From contig SXID01000150.1 in the NCBI GenBank assembly GCA_005772955.1, positions 1 through 41,149 on the forward strand: 41,149 bases of DNA, read 5' to 3'. The notes under the pieces are model-generated. The model was not told the origin of the DNA, did not search any database, and saw only the letters and a list, made by a program, of their open reading frames with translations. Positions 1 through 8,416 of this stretch are shown here, one piece after another. A program made the translations under genes and the position numbers. How positions within the stretch are numbered: the stretch's first letter is position 1; every line of letters starts with the position of its first letter. The DNA is from Planctomycetia bacterium. Its GTDB lineage: Bacteria; Planctomycetota; Planctomycetia; Gemmatales; Gemmataceae.

Positions 1-52
1 GCGGAGCGCGGCCGCGCTCCGCTGCGCGTCGCGGCTACGCGAGGTGGCTCTG

Positions 53-682
53 ATGGCGACCTTTCCCCTCTTCGCGGTTCACCTGTCGGACGGGGCGCTT
101 GCCACCGCGTGGTGGGCGTCCGGGTTCGCGGGCCTCGCGGTCATGCTCGCAGTCGCGATGTGGAAAGTGCGCGAAGAAGACGTCCCGCGAATCGGCGTGC
201 TGACAGCTGCGTTCTTCGTCGCGTCGAGCGTTCACATCAAGCTCGCGGTGCTGCCGACTAGCGTTCACCTGATCCTCAACGGGTTGGTCGGTGTGGTGCT
301 GGGTCGGCGCGCGCCGCTCGCGATCGCGGTCGGCCTCGGGTTGCAGTACCTACTCCTCCAACACGGCGGCCTCACCACCATCGGCATCAATGCGTGCATC
401 GTGGGCGTGCCCGCGCTCGCGGCCGGTGCGCTGTACCCGGTGTTACGCCGGCTGCGTGTGCACTCGTTCGTGCGCGGGGTGCTGCTCGGCGGCGGAGCCG
501 TGGCTGGCGCGGTCGTGCTGAACTTCCTCGCGTTGTTGCTCGGCGGCAAGGAGAACTGGGAACGCCTCGCGCAATTGGTTCTGGTCGCGCACATCCCGAT
601 TGTGATTATCGAAGGGCTGATGCTCGGCGTGCTGGTGAGCTACCTGGAGAAGGTGAAACCGGAGATGCTGGGTTCGTCGTAG
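53..682 (+). CDS. CbiM-like ECF metal transporter substrate-specific subunit
   Basis: About 209 residues, almost all hydrophobic, with the CbiM/NikM family signatures HLSDGAL near the N-terminus, VLPTSVHLILNGLVG around residues 80-95 and GINACIVG further on. These proteins form the membrane S-component that binds cobalt or nickel for energy-coupling-factor transporters. I chose ATG 53 over GTG 44 because GAGG at 41-44 is well placed for it. The family normally presents Met-His at the mature N-terminus (MHI.DG) as metal ligands; here the equivalent position reads Val-His, preceded by a short hydrophobic stretch. No CbiN, CbiQ or CbiO gene follows (mutS2 converges on it), so partner genes are upstream of the window or elsewhere. 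Metal specificity cannot be told; nickel would fit the larE gene at 32 kb, but that is a guess. Confidence 0.85.
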   Translation: MATFPLFAVHLSDGALATAWWASGFAGLAVMLAVAMWKVREEDVPRIGVLTAAFFVASSVHIKLAVLPTSVHLILNGLVGVVLGRRAPLAIAVGLGLQYLLLQHGGLTTIGINACIVGVPALAAGALYPVLRRLRVHSFVRGVLLGGGAVAGAVVLNFLALLLGGKENWERLAQLVLVAHIPIVIIEGLMLGVLVSYLEKVKPEMLGSS

Positions 683-778
683 GGTGGCAATCTTACTGTC
701 CAGAAGATGAAGGCCCATCACGCACCTTCAATGCCAACGGTGTGCCTCCAGCCGGCGAGGCGCGGCCTTCGACCAATC

Positions 779-2782
779 CTACACAACCTCCACCGGGAAT
801 ATCTCTTCAAAAGGGACTTCCCACTGCCCGATGCCGACGCTCACAGTCACGGTCTGCTTCTTCGCGTCCACTTTCACAACCTTGCCGTTCGCGCCGAATC
901 GCTGTACCGTCACCACCGTGCCGGGTTTCAGGTTCGCACGCAGTTCGTGAAGCGCGGCCTTGTCTTTTACTTCCTTGTCAAGCGCGGCTCGCTCGCGCAC
1001 GAGCGATTCCTTCTCGCGGTTCGCCTCGTGTTGCGCCGTGAGCGCGTCCACCTTCGCCTGTTCCGCCTCGAGTCGCAGTTCCTGAAGGCGCACCAGTTCG
1101 CCGCTCCTGCCCGCCCGCTTCTTGAGGTAGCGGTGCGCCTTGCGAAGCAGTTCCTTCGGTAGCTTCAGGCGGCGGGCAATCTTGAGGGCGTTGCTCATAC
1201 CGAACTGCCCGATGTGCAACCGGTACGTGGGTCGCATCGTTTCGATGTCGAACTCCACCGCGCCATTCTCGGCTCGGTCGTTGTTGAACGCGTACGTTTT
1301 CAAGTCGCCGAGGTGCGTCGTCACGATCGCGCGGCAACCGACCGTATCGAGTTGATCGAGGATCGCGCGTCCTAGCGCCGCGCCTTCCGTCGGGTCGGTG
1401 CCGGAGCCAAGTTCGTCGAGGAGGATTAGGCTTTGGTCGTCCGCGACCTTGAAGATGGACGCGATGCGCGAGATGTGCGAGCTGAACGTGCTGAGCGACT
1501 GTTCGAGACTTTGCTCGTCGCCGATGTCCGCGAGGATGTGCCTGGATACCGGCACCAGACTTCCTTCGCCCGCGGGTATGTGCATCCCGCACTGCGCCAT
1601 CAAGCACAGGAGGCCGGTTGTTTTCAGCGTGACCGTTTTGCCGCCGGTGTTCGGCCCAGTGATGACCAGCAGGTTGAACCCGATCCCGAGCCGCACGTCG
1701 ATCGGCATCACGGAGCGAGGAACGGGCGAAGAACCGGGTGAGTCCGTTGCTAGTTCTGTTTCGGATTTCGGATTTCGAGTTTCGGATTTGCCTGGTTGGT
1801 TTCGAAACAGGCTTTCGAGAAGTGGGTGCCGAGCCTGTCGGAGCCACAGCCGGCCTTCGGTGTTCATGTCCGGCGGATACATGTCGAAGTCGCGCGAATA
1901 GCGGGCCTTGGCGGTGATGAGGTCGAGCTTCGCGATCACGTCGAGTGCATACACCAGCGGCTTGGCGACGCGACCGACTTCGCTGCTCAACCGCCGAAGC
2001 ACGCGCTTCACCTCGCGGTCTTCGTCGGCCTTCTGTTGCACGCGCTCGGCGCTCAGGTTGGAGATGCTCGCGGGTTCGATGAACACTGTTTCGCCGGTGC
2101 CGCTCATGCGGTGAACGACGCCCTGCACCTTGTGCCGGTGATTGACCGAGACCGGAAGCACGTAGTGGTCGCCGTGAACGGTCGCGTTCGGGTAGCTGAG
2201 AATCTTGCGTAACTCCGGGTCGCGCAGCAGACGCCGGATCTCTGCTTTCACTTTCTCGTCGAGGTCGTAGAGCTTCTGGCGCACGGCTGCGAGGTCGCGA
2301 CTTGCCATGTCGAGCACATGCCCGCGACCATCGATACACCCGCCGATGGACTTGCCGACCGTGCCGAGGTCTTCGATGCCGGAAAGGTGGTCGATGATGC
2401 CGGAGAGGTGTTCCGCGAGGCGCATCCGGTAGCGGTACATTGCCCCGGTACAGTTGAGTGATTCGGCCACTTCGATGAGTTGTTCCGCGCTGAGCATGGT
2501 GCCGATCGCAGCGCGGCGCGCGATCAGGCGAACGTCGTGCAGCCCACCGAACGGCGGCGCCTGGTTCAGCCCCAACGCCGTGACCACCTCGGTCGTGAGA
2601 GCTATGTCTTTGCGTATCGCGTCAGGGTCGAGGGACGGTTCAATCTGGCGCGCGAGATCGCGGCCGAGCGAAGACGCGGCGTAATCGGCGAGGAGTTCGC
2701 GGACCTTATCGAACCCGAGGAGGTCAAGCGTATGAGCGTCCATGAGGGCGGAATCAAGCTTAGGTGCTTCGAGGGTAATCAT
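779..2782 (-). CDS. mutS2: MutS2-family ATPase lacking the Smr domain
   Basis: 667 residues. The N-terminal region (LLGFDKVRELLADYA, about residues 21-35) and the middle (HGDHYVLPV, GETVFIEPA) are MutS2-type core and clamp motifs. The ATPase has Walker A GPNTGGKT near residue 375 and Walker B LILLDELGSGTDP near 450. MutS2 proteins bind branched DNA or collided ribosomes; the C-terminal Smr domain supplies nuclease activity. This protein ends shortly after a KOW-like stretch (KPGTVVTVQRFGANGKVVKV), and no Smr motif is seen in or after it, so it is about 110 residues shorter than the usual 780. A low-complexity insert around residues 331-341 (SETRNPKSETE) comes from a short direct DNA repeat. 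The start could also be Met14 at 2743; neither has a clear Shine-Dalgarno site. Confidence 0.93.
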   Translation of the reverse strand: MITLEAPKLDSALMDAHTLDLLGFDKVRELLADYAASSLGRDLARQIEPSLDPDAIRKDIALTTEVVTALGLNQAPPFGGLHDVRLIARRAAIGTMLSAEQLIEVAESLNCTGAMYRYRMRLAEHLSGIIDHLSGIEDLGTVGKSIGGCIDGRGHVLDMASRDLAAVRQKLYDLDEKVKAEIRRLLRDPELRKILSYPNATVHGDHYVLPVSVNHRHKVQGVVHRMSGTGETVFIEPASISNLSAERVQQKADEDREVKRVLRRLSSEVGRVAKPLVYALDVIAKLDLITAKARYSRDFDMYPPDMNTEGRLWLRQARHPLLESLFRNQPGKSETRNPKSETELATDSPGSSPVPRSVMPIDVRLGIGFNLLVITGPNTGGKTVTLKTTGLLCLMAQCGMHIPAGEGSLVPVSRHILADIGDEQSLEQSLSTFSSHISRIASIFKVADDQSLILLDELGSGTDPTEGAALGRAILDQLDTVGCRAIVTTHLGDLKTYAFNNDRAENGAVEFDIETMRPTYRLHIGQFGMSNALKIARRLKLPKELLRKAHRYLKKRAGRSGELVRLQELRLEAEQAKVDALTAQHEANREKESLVRERAALDKEVKDKAALHELRANLKPGTVVTVQRFGANGKVVKVDAKKQTVTVSVGIGQWEVPFEEIFPVEVV
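1756..1790. repeat. Short direct repeat inside mutS2
   Basis: Units of the type TTTCGGATTTCGGATTTCG lie inside the mutS2 reading frame and encode SETRNPKSETE on the minus strand. The insert sits between the core/lever region and the ATPase domain, keeps the frame, and reads like an intergenic-type repeat that has entered the gene. Confidence 0.75.
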
Positions 2783-2845
2783 GCCCGGCAGGACACATCA
2801 GCGCAGCGCCGGGTTCGGGCCAAGTGAATTGTACGCAGCGAAGAG

Positions 2846-2894
2846 ACCTACCCCCAATCCCCTCCCTAGAAGGGAAGGGGATTGGGGGGTAGGT
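2846..2894. terminator. Long hairpin between the TIGR03067 gene and mutS2
   Basis: An almost perfect inverted repeat: ACCTACCCCCAATCCCCT on the left is answered by AGGGGATTGGGGGGTAGGT on the right around a short GAA-containing loop. It begins 5 nt after the stop of the TIGR03067-type gene on the minus strand and lies 64 nt before mutS2. It could end transcription of the first gene, although there is no strong T run, and it may also be a copy of a dispersed palindromic repeat. Confidence 0.6.
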
Positions 2895-2898
2895 TGCT

Positions 2899-3384
2899 TC
2901 ACTTCACCTGTCGCGCCCATGTTTCGAGGAAGTATCCGCTGCCGGCGGTCGACTCGAACTTTGTCGGCTTCGGCTTGTCCACCGTGCCGTAGCACAGCTT
3001 AAGTTGGTTGCCGGCCAACTCGTAAATGCCGTGACTCTTCTTGCCCTTCAGTGGGCCATCAGCGAATTCGAAGGTGATCGTCTTCGGCGTGGTCTTCGCG
3101 TCCAGCGCGATGTTCGCGAGCGCGAGCCGGAAGATGACCGGCTGACCCGCCGCGTTCGGCTTCGCGTCTTTGAAGTACAGGTGGTACTCAGTCTTGTCGA
3201 ACACCACCGTGACTTGCTTCATCACTTCGGTGGGCATCTGCGGCTTGCCCTCGAAGTCGCACTGCAGCGGTTTCCAGTAGCCTTGCACCTTGTCCATGTC
3301 GGTCGCTGGCGCCGAGGCCGGTGGATCACCAAATGCAACGGCACCGAAGGTCATCACGCTCATGAGTGCCCCCACGCGAAACAT
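2899..3384 (-). CDS. TIGR03067-type secreted protein
   Basis: 161 residues with an N-terminal signal peptide (MFRVGALMSVMTFGAVAFG) followed by a beta-rich domain. The motifs VQGYWKPLQCDFEGKP, TTPKTITFEFADGPLKGK, HGIYELAGNQLKLCYG and PTKFES match the pattern of the planctomycete TIGR03067 family, whose members are exported proteins of unknown biochemical role. ATG 3384 has GGAGGG a few bases upstream; a longer open frame to 3543 would overlap the methyltransferase gene and lacks such a site. It ends in TWARQVK just before the hairpin at 2846-2894. Function unknown. Confidence 0.8.
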   Translation of the reverse strand: MFRVGALMSVMTFGAVAFGDPPASAPATDMDKVQGYWKPLQCDFEGKPQMPTEVMKQVTVVFDKTEYHLYFKDAKPNAAGQPVIFRLALANIALDAKTTPKTITFEFADGPLKGKKSHGIYELAGNQLKLCYGTVDKPKPTKFESTAGSGYFLETWARQVK

Positions 3385-3502
3385 CGTACGCCCTCCGGGT
3401 ACTCGGACAGGTTTGGCATAGCGTATGACCTCGCGTGCGCGTCGCGTCAATCTCAATTGGTGCGTGGTCGCGACGCCGCAAGCGGCGGAAACTGTGGCAG
3501 CC

Positions 3503-4672
3503 TCAATGAAGTCGCTCACAGACGATCGCAGTGTGAACCCCACCGGCTCGCGTGAGCAACAGCGTGCGGTGATTCGGACCGTCGAGCTTCAGTTTCTTCA
3601 GCACTTCGTCGGCGTCCGCGGGCGACCCGCGTTTGATCAGCGTGACGCGGCCGACGTGGTGTTCACGCAGGTACTCGCGGAGGTGCTTCGGGTGAAACGG
3701 CGCCGTGTGTTCCACGTTGAACGCGGTCGCGAACGGCGTGGCGATGTACTCCTCCGACGTGAGGAGTTGTACTTCGAAGTCGATTGGTTCCGCGCCGATG
3801 CGATCTGCGAGATCGTGAACCAACCCGGCCCGCGTCACGGCCGCGTCGGGGTCGTACAGTACCGCGCCAACCGGCGCGAGCGGTTGGGCGTCGCGCAGCA
3901 CATCGGCACTGAGCGTGTCGCCGGAGGGCAGTAGCGTCGCACGCCGCGCGGTTCCACGCAGTGCGCCGAACCAGAGCACGCACTCCTTCATTTCCCCGCT
4001 TAGCGAGATAAACTCCGCCTCGGAATCAGGGGGGAGGTCGGACCTTGCGACGCCCGGTGCGACCTTAACCGCGAGCGGGAAGCCGGGCGCGAATCGCGAG
4101 CGGATCGCGCTGAGTGATGGCGTGTAGTCTTCCGGGCAGAGATGCCGGCGGCCGTCGGCGCGTCGGTTGGGGTCCGCGAATGCCGCCTCGGTTTCTGGCA
4201 ACCGCACCGTGATCGCGTTTGCCACAACCGCATGTACGCTAGCCTCCAACCCGAGCGCCAGTGCATTCGCTTCCAGCATCGCGACTCGTAGCGGATCAGT
4301 ATCGACGGCGTTCACACTCAACCCGACGCGGGCGAACGCGAGTGTATCGGCACCGATACCGCAGCACAGATCCGCGACGTGCCCGAAGGCAGTGAACCGG
4401 GCTGCATGGTGGCGTGCGACGACGTCACTGGTGGACTGCTCGAGCGATTCCCGTGTGAAGTACATGCGGCCCGCGTCGGAGAACTTGTCGCGTGCCTTGA
4501 GCCTCAGGAGAGCCGTTTCGAGTGCGGCTGTCGCGAGCGCAGGCGAATGGTTCTTGCGCAGCGCGTCGATGCACGCGAGGTACGCGGCTTCGGTCGGTTG
4601 CAGCGCGACCGCGTGTTTCACGGCGCGTTGTCCCGCGGGAGTCAGCAGTTCCCGAAAGGTTTCGATGTCCAT
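3503..4672 (-). CDS. Class I SAM methyltransferase with THUMP-like C-terminal domain
   Basis: 389 residues. The motif VADLCCGIGADTLAFA (about residues 98-113) is SAM-binding motif I, followed by the acidic VNAVDTDPLRVAMLEANA, and AFADPNRRADGRR resembles a DPxR-type motif IV. The N-terminal 90 residues are helical and contain KARDKFSDAGRMYFTRESLEQ. The C-terminal part (FHPKHLREYLREHHVGRVTLIKRG and the end LLLTRAGGVHTAIVCERL) matches the THUMP-like domain found after this methyltransferase core in bacteria. The substrate is not known; RNA is likely from the domain type. It is transcribed divergently from the small Lys-rich gene at 4760. Confidence 0.82.
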   Translation of the reverse strand: MDIETFRELLTPAGQRAVKHAVALQPTEAAYLACIDALRKNHSPALATAALETALLRLKARDKFSDAGRMYFTRESLEQSTSDVVARHHAARFTAFGHVADLCCGIGADTLAFARVGLSVNAVDTDPLRVAMLEANALALGLEASVHAVVANAITVRLPETEAAFADPNRRADGRRHLCPEDYTPSLSAIRSRFAPGFPLAVKVAPGVARSDLPPDSEAEFISLSGEMKECVLWFGALRGTARRATLLPSGDTLSADVLRDAQPLAPVGAVLYDPDAAVTRAGLVHDLADRIGAEPIDFEVQLLTSEEYIATPFATAFNVEHTAPFHPKHLREYLREHHVGRVTLIKRGSPADADEVLKKLKLDGPNHRTLLLTRAGGVHTAIVCERLH

Positions 4673-4759
4673 GATCGGACGTGCCGCCCTCGCCGTTAGC
4701 GTGCCCCGCTGCTACCTTAGACCGAATCAGTTTAGGCACGCAAACTATAAGGAGTCGAG

Positions 4760-5014
4760 ATGGGTAATCCCGCAACCGTGAAGCGGAAGGCGACCGAGAA
4801 GCGCCGCAAGAAGTACGAAGCACGCCTCGGGCCGGGCGCGTACCTTCCGAAGGACGAGCGCGAGAAAGTGAACGCCGAGATGGCGAAGTTCGAGGTTGCC
4901 GAGAAGGAACGAAAGGCGAAAGTGAAGGTGGTGCGCGAGGCCAAGAAGAAGGCCAAAAAGAAGGCCCCGAAGGCAGTCGCCGCGCCAGCGCCGGCCGAGA
5001 AGCCGAAGGCGTAA
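4760..5014 (+). CDS. Small Lys/Ala-rich basic protein
   Basis: 84 residues, strongly basic, beginning MGNPATVKRKATEKRRKKYE. A helical, charged middle (PKDEREKVNAEMAKFEVAEKERKAKVKVV) is followed by a KKAKKKAPK tail and an Ala/Pro-rich end (AAPAPAEKPKA) like the tails of histone H1-like and HU-extension proteins. AAGGAG lies 6-11 nt upstream of the ATG, so translation is likely. There is no signal peptide or membrane segment, so it should be cytoplasmic. The composition would suit nucleic acid or ribosome binding; no family is recognised with certainty. Confidence 0.72.
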   Translation: MGNPATVKRKATEKRRKKYEARLGPGAYLPKDEREKVNAEMAKFEVAEKERKAKVKVVREAKKKAKKKAPKAVAAPAPAEKPKA

Positions 5015-5021
5015 AGAAGTC

Positions 5022-5123
5022 AGAAGAGTGTTCACCGCGGAGAACGCACAGAGTAGACATTGAGAGTTGGACCACAACACTCTCCTGTTCTCTCTCTGCG
5101 TCCTCCTCGGTGAACACTCTTCT
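5022..5123. repeat. Imperfect inverted repeat between convergent genes
   Basis: The left arm 5022-5053 (starts AGAAGAGTGTTCACCG) and right arm 5092-5123 (ends CGGTGAACACTCTTCT) are complementary over about 32 nt with a few mismatches, separated by 38 nt. It fills the gap between the small Lys-rich gene (+) and tsaD (-), so it could act as a two-way terminator. The arms also resemble a dispersed planctomycete intergenic repeat. Confidence 0.75.
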
Positions 5124-5126
5124 TTG

Positions 5127-6149
5127 TCACAGCCAGTTCGGTTCGGCGTCTAAATCCTCCGGCGCGAAAACGCCAAGTTTCCACTTCTCCACGGCTAGCG
5201 CGGCCATCGCCGCGTTATCGGTACACAACGCCAACGGCGGGATGAATAGCTCCGCGCCCTCTTTTGCGCACATCGCTTCGAGGGCCGCGCGGAGCGGCGT
5301 GTTCGCGCTCACGCCGCCCCCGACCGCGAGCCGCGTTAGCCCCGTCTTGCGCAGCGCCTGCTTGCACTTCGTGGTTAAGACATCGACCACTGCAGACTGA
5401 AAGCTCGCGGCGAGGTCGGCCCGCTTCTGACCCGGTTCGGGTGGGGTAGCTTTCTTCACGTCTTGTCCGTGGCACGCGTACAACAACGCCGTCTTCAAAC
5501 CACTGAAGCTGAACTCTAACCGCCCGTCGTCGATGAACGCGCGGGGGAAACGGAACGCCTTCGGGTTGCCGTGCGCTGCTTCGCGTTCCACCGCCGGCCC
5601 GCCGGGGAAGCCCAGACCCAGGATTGCCGCCACCTTGTCGAACGCTTCACCGGCCGCGTCGTCGCGTGTACCGCCGAGTAGTACGAGTGACAACGCGGTG
5701 TCACAGCGGAACAAGGCCGTGTGCCCACCGCTCACCACCAACCCCAGGCAAGGGAAGATGTCGCGACCGGCTGCGAGCCGGCTCGCGTAAATGTGGCTCG
5801 CGATGTGGTTCACCGCGATCAGCGGTACGCCTAAACCAAACGCGAACGCTTTTGCCGCGCTCACGCCCACGAGTAGTGCCCCGACCAGTCCCGGCGTGTT
5901 GTGAACCGCGACGCAGCCGATGTCTTTGAGCGAGATGTTCGCGCGTAGGAGTGCTTCATCGACAACGGGAAGGAGATTGCGGAGGTGTGCGCGCGACGCG
6001 ATCTCGGGCACCACGCCACCGAACCGCGCGTGCAGGTCGGTCTGCGACGCGACCACGCTTGAGAGGACGCGCAGTTCGTCCGTGAACACCGCTGCTGCAG
6101 TTTCGTCACAGCTTGTTTCGAGAGCGAGGAAGTGCGTCATGTGATTCAT
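5127..6149 (-). CDS. tsaD: tRNA N6-threonylcarbamoyladenosine transferase TsaD
   Basis: 340 residues from ATG 6149. TsaD transfers the threonylcarbamoyl group to A37 of ANN-decoding tRNAs, together with TsaB and TsaE. Visible signatures: FLALETSCDETAAAV at the N-terminus, the metal-binding NHIASHIYAS, VSGGHTALFRC, FPGGPAVEREA and GGGVSANTPLR. Length matches the family. Starts at GTG 6161, ATG 6149 or ATG 6140 are possible; the repeat at 6151-6214 ends directly at ATG 6149 and no Shine-Dalgarno site is visible for any of them. TsaB and TsaE genes are not in the window. Confidence 0.97.
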   Translation of the reverse strand: MNHMTHFLALETSCDETAAAVFTDELRVLSSVVASQTDLHARFGGVVPEIASRAHLRNLLPVVDEALLRANISLKDIGCVAVHNTPGLVGALLVGVSAAKAFAFGLGVPLIAVNHIASHIYASRLAAGRDIFPCLGLVVSGGHTALFRCDTALSLVLLGGTRDDAAGEAFDKVAAILGLGFPGGPAVEREAAHGNPKAFRFPRAFIDDGRLEFSFSGLKTALLYACHGQDVKKATPPEPGQKRADLAASFQSAVVDVLTTKCKQALRKTGLTRLAVGGGVSANTPLRAALEAMCAKEGAELFIPPLALCTDNAAMAALAVEKWKLGVFAPEDLDAEPNWL

Positions 6150-6150
6150 A

Positions 6151-6214
6151 GTAGTAGGCACACTCCGCGTGCCGTTGCGATACCATGGCGCACTCCGTGT
6201 GCCTGCTACTTTGA
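6151..6214. repeat. GTAGTAGGCACAC palindromic repeat, copy 1
   Basis: The left part GTAGTAGGCACACTCCGCGT and right part GTGTGCCTGCTACTTTGA form an imperfect inverted repeat filling the gap between the kinase stop (6216) and the tsaD ATG (6149). It is a diverged relative of the cleaner copy at 32890-32968, which sits in the same kind of place between two minus-strand genes. Confidence 0.85.
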
Positions 6215-6215
6215 G

Positions 6216-7961
6216 TCAGGGCCGGACCACCGTTTGGGCTTGTTCGGCCGTTGCCGAAGGCGCGGGAACTTCCGTGGGTGAGTCGGTCGCGTCCCACCAC
6301 TGCGCCGCGATCGCCGCGTTCCAGTCTCTACTGCACGCACACGCGTCGAGCGCGGCATCGAGTGCCAGCGCGGTCTGGAAGCGTTCGGCCGGGTCTTTCG
6401 CGAGGCACTTCGCGACCACCGCCGCGAGGTCGGCCGGGATGTCGTTCCGCAATGTCGAAAGGTCCGGGGCCGGCTGTGTCAGGTGCGCCGCGAGCAGCTT
6501 CCCGACGCTCGTGCCCTCGAACGGCGGCCGTCCCGCCAGCACGAAGAACGCTACTGCTCCCAGCGAGTACAGGTCGCTGCGTGGGTCAACCGATTCGCCC
6601 GCGGCCTGCTCCGGGCACATGTACGACGGGGTTCCCAGAACGGTGCCGGCTCGCGTAATCTTCACATCGGTAGCGGAACTGTGATCCTGTACCAGACCGA
6701 AGTCGAGGAGTTTCGACACGTCGCGCTGACCGCCCAGTGACGTGACCAGAATGTTCGATGGCTTCAGGTCGCGGTGAACCATCCCGCGTGCGTGCGCTTC
6801 GGCAAGCGCGCCGCAAAGCTGGCGCAAGAGGTACACTGCGCGGCCGGGTGCTAGCGCGCCGCGGTCCTTTACCAGCGAGTCGAGCGTCGGGCCTTCGAGG
6901 TATTCCATCACGTAGTAGAAACTGCCGTCGTCGCTGCGCCCGTAGTCGTAGATGCGGACCGTGTGAAAGTGCGTGAGCGTCGTCACCGCGCGCACCTCGC
7001 GCTCGAATCGCGCCGCGGTTGCGGGTTCCGAGGCGAGTTCGGCGCGAACGAACTTCATCGCGCACGGGCGTTTCAACAACCGGTGTTCGGCGAGCCACAC
7101 TTCGCCCATACCGCCCTCGCCGAGTTTCTTCCGAAGTACGTACGAGCCGAGTTGCTTCGCCTCGCGAATCGCATCGAATGCCTGGCGCTGAATCGCGATC
7201 GAGCGCGACGCGCTGAACACCGCGACCACACCAGCCATGAACAACGGCAGGGCTGTGACCGGCAGAATCGACTCGAGTATTTCGCGAATGCATGGGTTGA
7301 CGATCGCGGCGGCGACAGTCGCCAGAATCGGGACGAGGCACAGCAAACCGGCTCCGATTAAACTGCGCCGGCGCGTGTTCGGAATGAGCACGCCGTAAAG
7401 GATGATGGCAAGGACGCTCGGATAGTTCGTGATGATCGCATCGAACCGATACAGGATTTCCGAGTAGTGTTCTTCGGTCGAGGCGACGGGAGGTGCGGCG
7501 AGAACCAGAAACCGCGCGGTCCCGGCAAACAGCCCGATCAGCGCGAACTGCAAGACCTCGACGAACCGGAACGCCGCGAGCGACGCTTCCGGTCGGCGTA
7601 GCAAGAACGCTAACCCGACGATGCTCTGCACGCAAGAAATCAGTGGCAGAAGCACCGCCCAATTGACCGGTCCCATCTTGTGCTGCAGCACCTGTACCCC
7701 GGCGAGATTCGCCACAATGAAGAACGCGGCTGCGATGCCGATCGCGCCGTGCGTGACCAGCAACCGCTTGCGGAGCAGTTGGCGCGTTTCTTCGGCGAAG
7801 CCCGCTGACCCAGCCGAGGTCGTGCGTGGGAGCGTGGAGACGGTTTTTGTAGCGGCATTCGGGCGTAGGAGTGTCTCGTCGGTGGTACTCGGCGCTTCGC
7901 GCACCACCGTCGCGCCCGGTTCGGGCGGGCGAATTACGGTTGTTTCTGGAATGTCGGGCAT
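6216..7961 (-). CDS. Membrane Ser/Thr protein kinase with C-terminal catalytic domain
   Basis: 581 residues from ATG 7961 (a TTG at 7973 is an alternative). A Pro/Thr-rich N-terminus of about 65 residues is followed by about six predicted membrane helices (residues 67-250) and then a bacterial PknB-like kinase domain (about 273-545). Seen in it: glycine loop LGEGGMGEVWL, AMKFVR lysine, VHRDLKPSNIL catalytic loop, LLDFGLVQD metal-binding motif and GTPSYMCPEQAAG activation loop end. All key residues are present, so it should be active. The order is unusual: most such kinases have the kinase first and the membrane helix after it. The gene is followed by repeat copy 1 and tsaD. Confidence 0.93.
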   Translation of the reverse strand: MPDIPETTVIRPPEPGATVVREAPSTTDETLLRPNAATKTVSTLPRTTSAGSAGFAEETRQLLRKRLLVTHGAIGIAAAFFIVANLAGVQVLQHKMGPVNWAVLLPLISCVQSIVGLAFLLRRPEASLAAFRFVEVLQFALIGLFAGTARFLVLAAPPVASTEEHYSEILYRFDAIITNYPSVLAIILYGVLIPNTRRRSLIGAGLLCLVPILATVAAAIVNPCIREILESILPVTALPLFMAGVVAVFSASRSIAIQRQAFDAIREAKQLGSYVLRKKLGEGGMGEVWLAEHRLLKRPCAMKFVRAELASEPATAARFEREVRAVTTLTHFHTVRIYDYGRSDDGSFYYVMEYLEGPTLDSLVKDRGALAPGRAVYLLRQLCGALAEAHARGMVHRDLKPSNILVTSLGGQRDVSKLLDFGLVQDHSSATDVKITRAGTVLGTPSYMCPEQAAGESVDPRSDLYSLGAVAFFVLAGRPPFEGTSVGKLLAAHLTQPAPDLSTLRNDIPADLAAVVAKCLAKDPAERFQTALALDAALDACACSRDWNAAIAAQWWDATDSPTEVPAPSATAEQAQTVVRP

Positions 7962-8004
7962 GGCCTGGTTCAACGTGGGTGAGCGCGACGCGGCTCACTC
8001 TAGC

Positions 8005-8343
8005 TTACTCCAATATCGCCGCGTGGGAGCTTGAGACACAACCAATACGAGGCGCGATGGCCCAGGATACCGTGCGAACGGTCGCCGGGTCGCCCCATGT
8101 ACTCGCGAACTCCGTCGCGAACCTTGCCAACGAGTCGGAGTAGTGCACATTCACGAACTGTTTCGTTGCTGACCACGTGCTGAGGTAGCCGAGGAACTGG
8201 GCCAGTGACGACAGCCCTCCTGACTGGAACCGCGGCGTGGGAAGCTCTGATGTACGGAAACGGAATGGTCGCGTAGCCGCGTCAACCCATACGCTCTCGC
8301 GGTCTGGCGCGACCGACGCGAGGAACGCGAATAACTCCGGTGG
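8005..8343 (-). pseudogene. Remnant: C-terminal part of a class I SAM methyltransferase
   Basis: Reading the minus strand from 8343 to the TAA at 8005 gives about 112 codons open without a good start. They contain ESVWVDAATRPFRFRTSEL, then QFLGYLSTWSATKQFV and ASTWGDPATVRTVSWAI. This series is the usual C-terminal end of type 11 (UbiE-like) methyltransferases, where the pattern is FPF.E, L.GYL.TWSA, WGD, V.W. An in-frame TAA just upstream (near 8344) cuts the frame, and no SAM-binding motif is found upstream. The rest of the 7962-8416 stretch holds nothing I can assign. Confidence 0.6.
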
Positions 8344-8416
8344 TTACGTCGGTCGGAACTCGCGGTTGTCGGCGGCGTGCTCCAGAGAAGCGACCCTGGA
8401 ACGTGCCGCTCATCCG

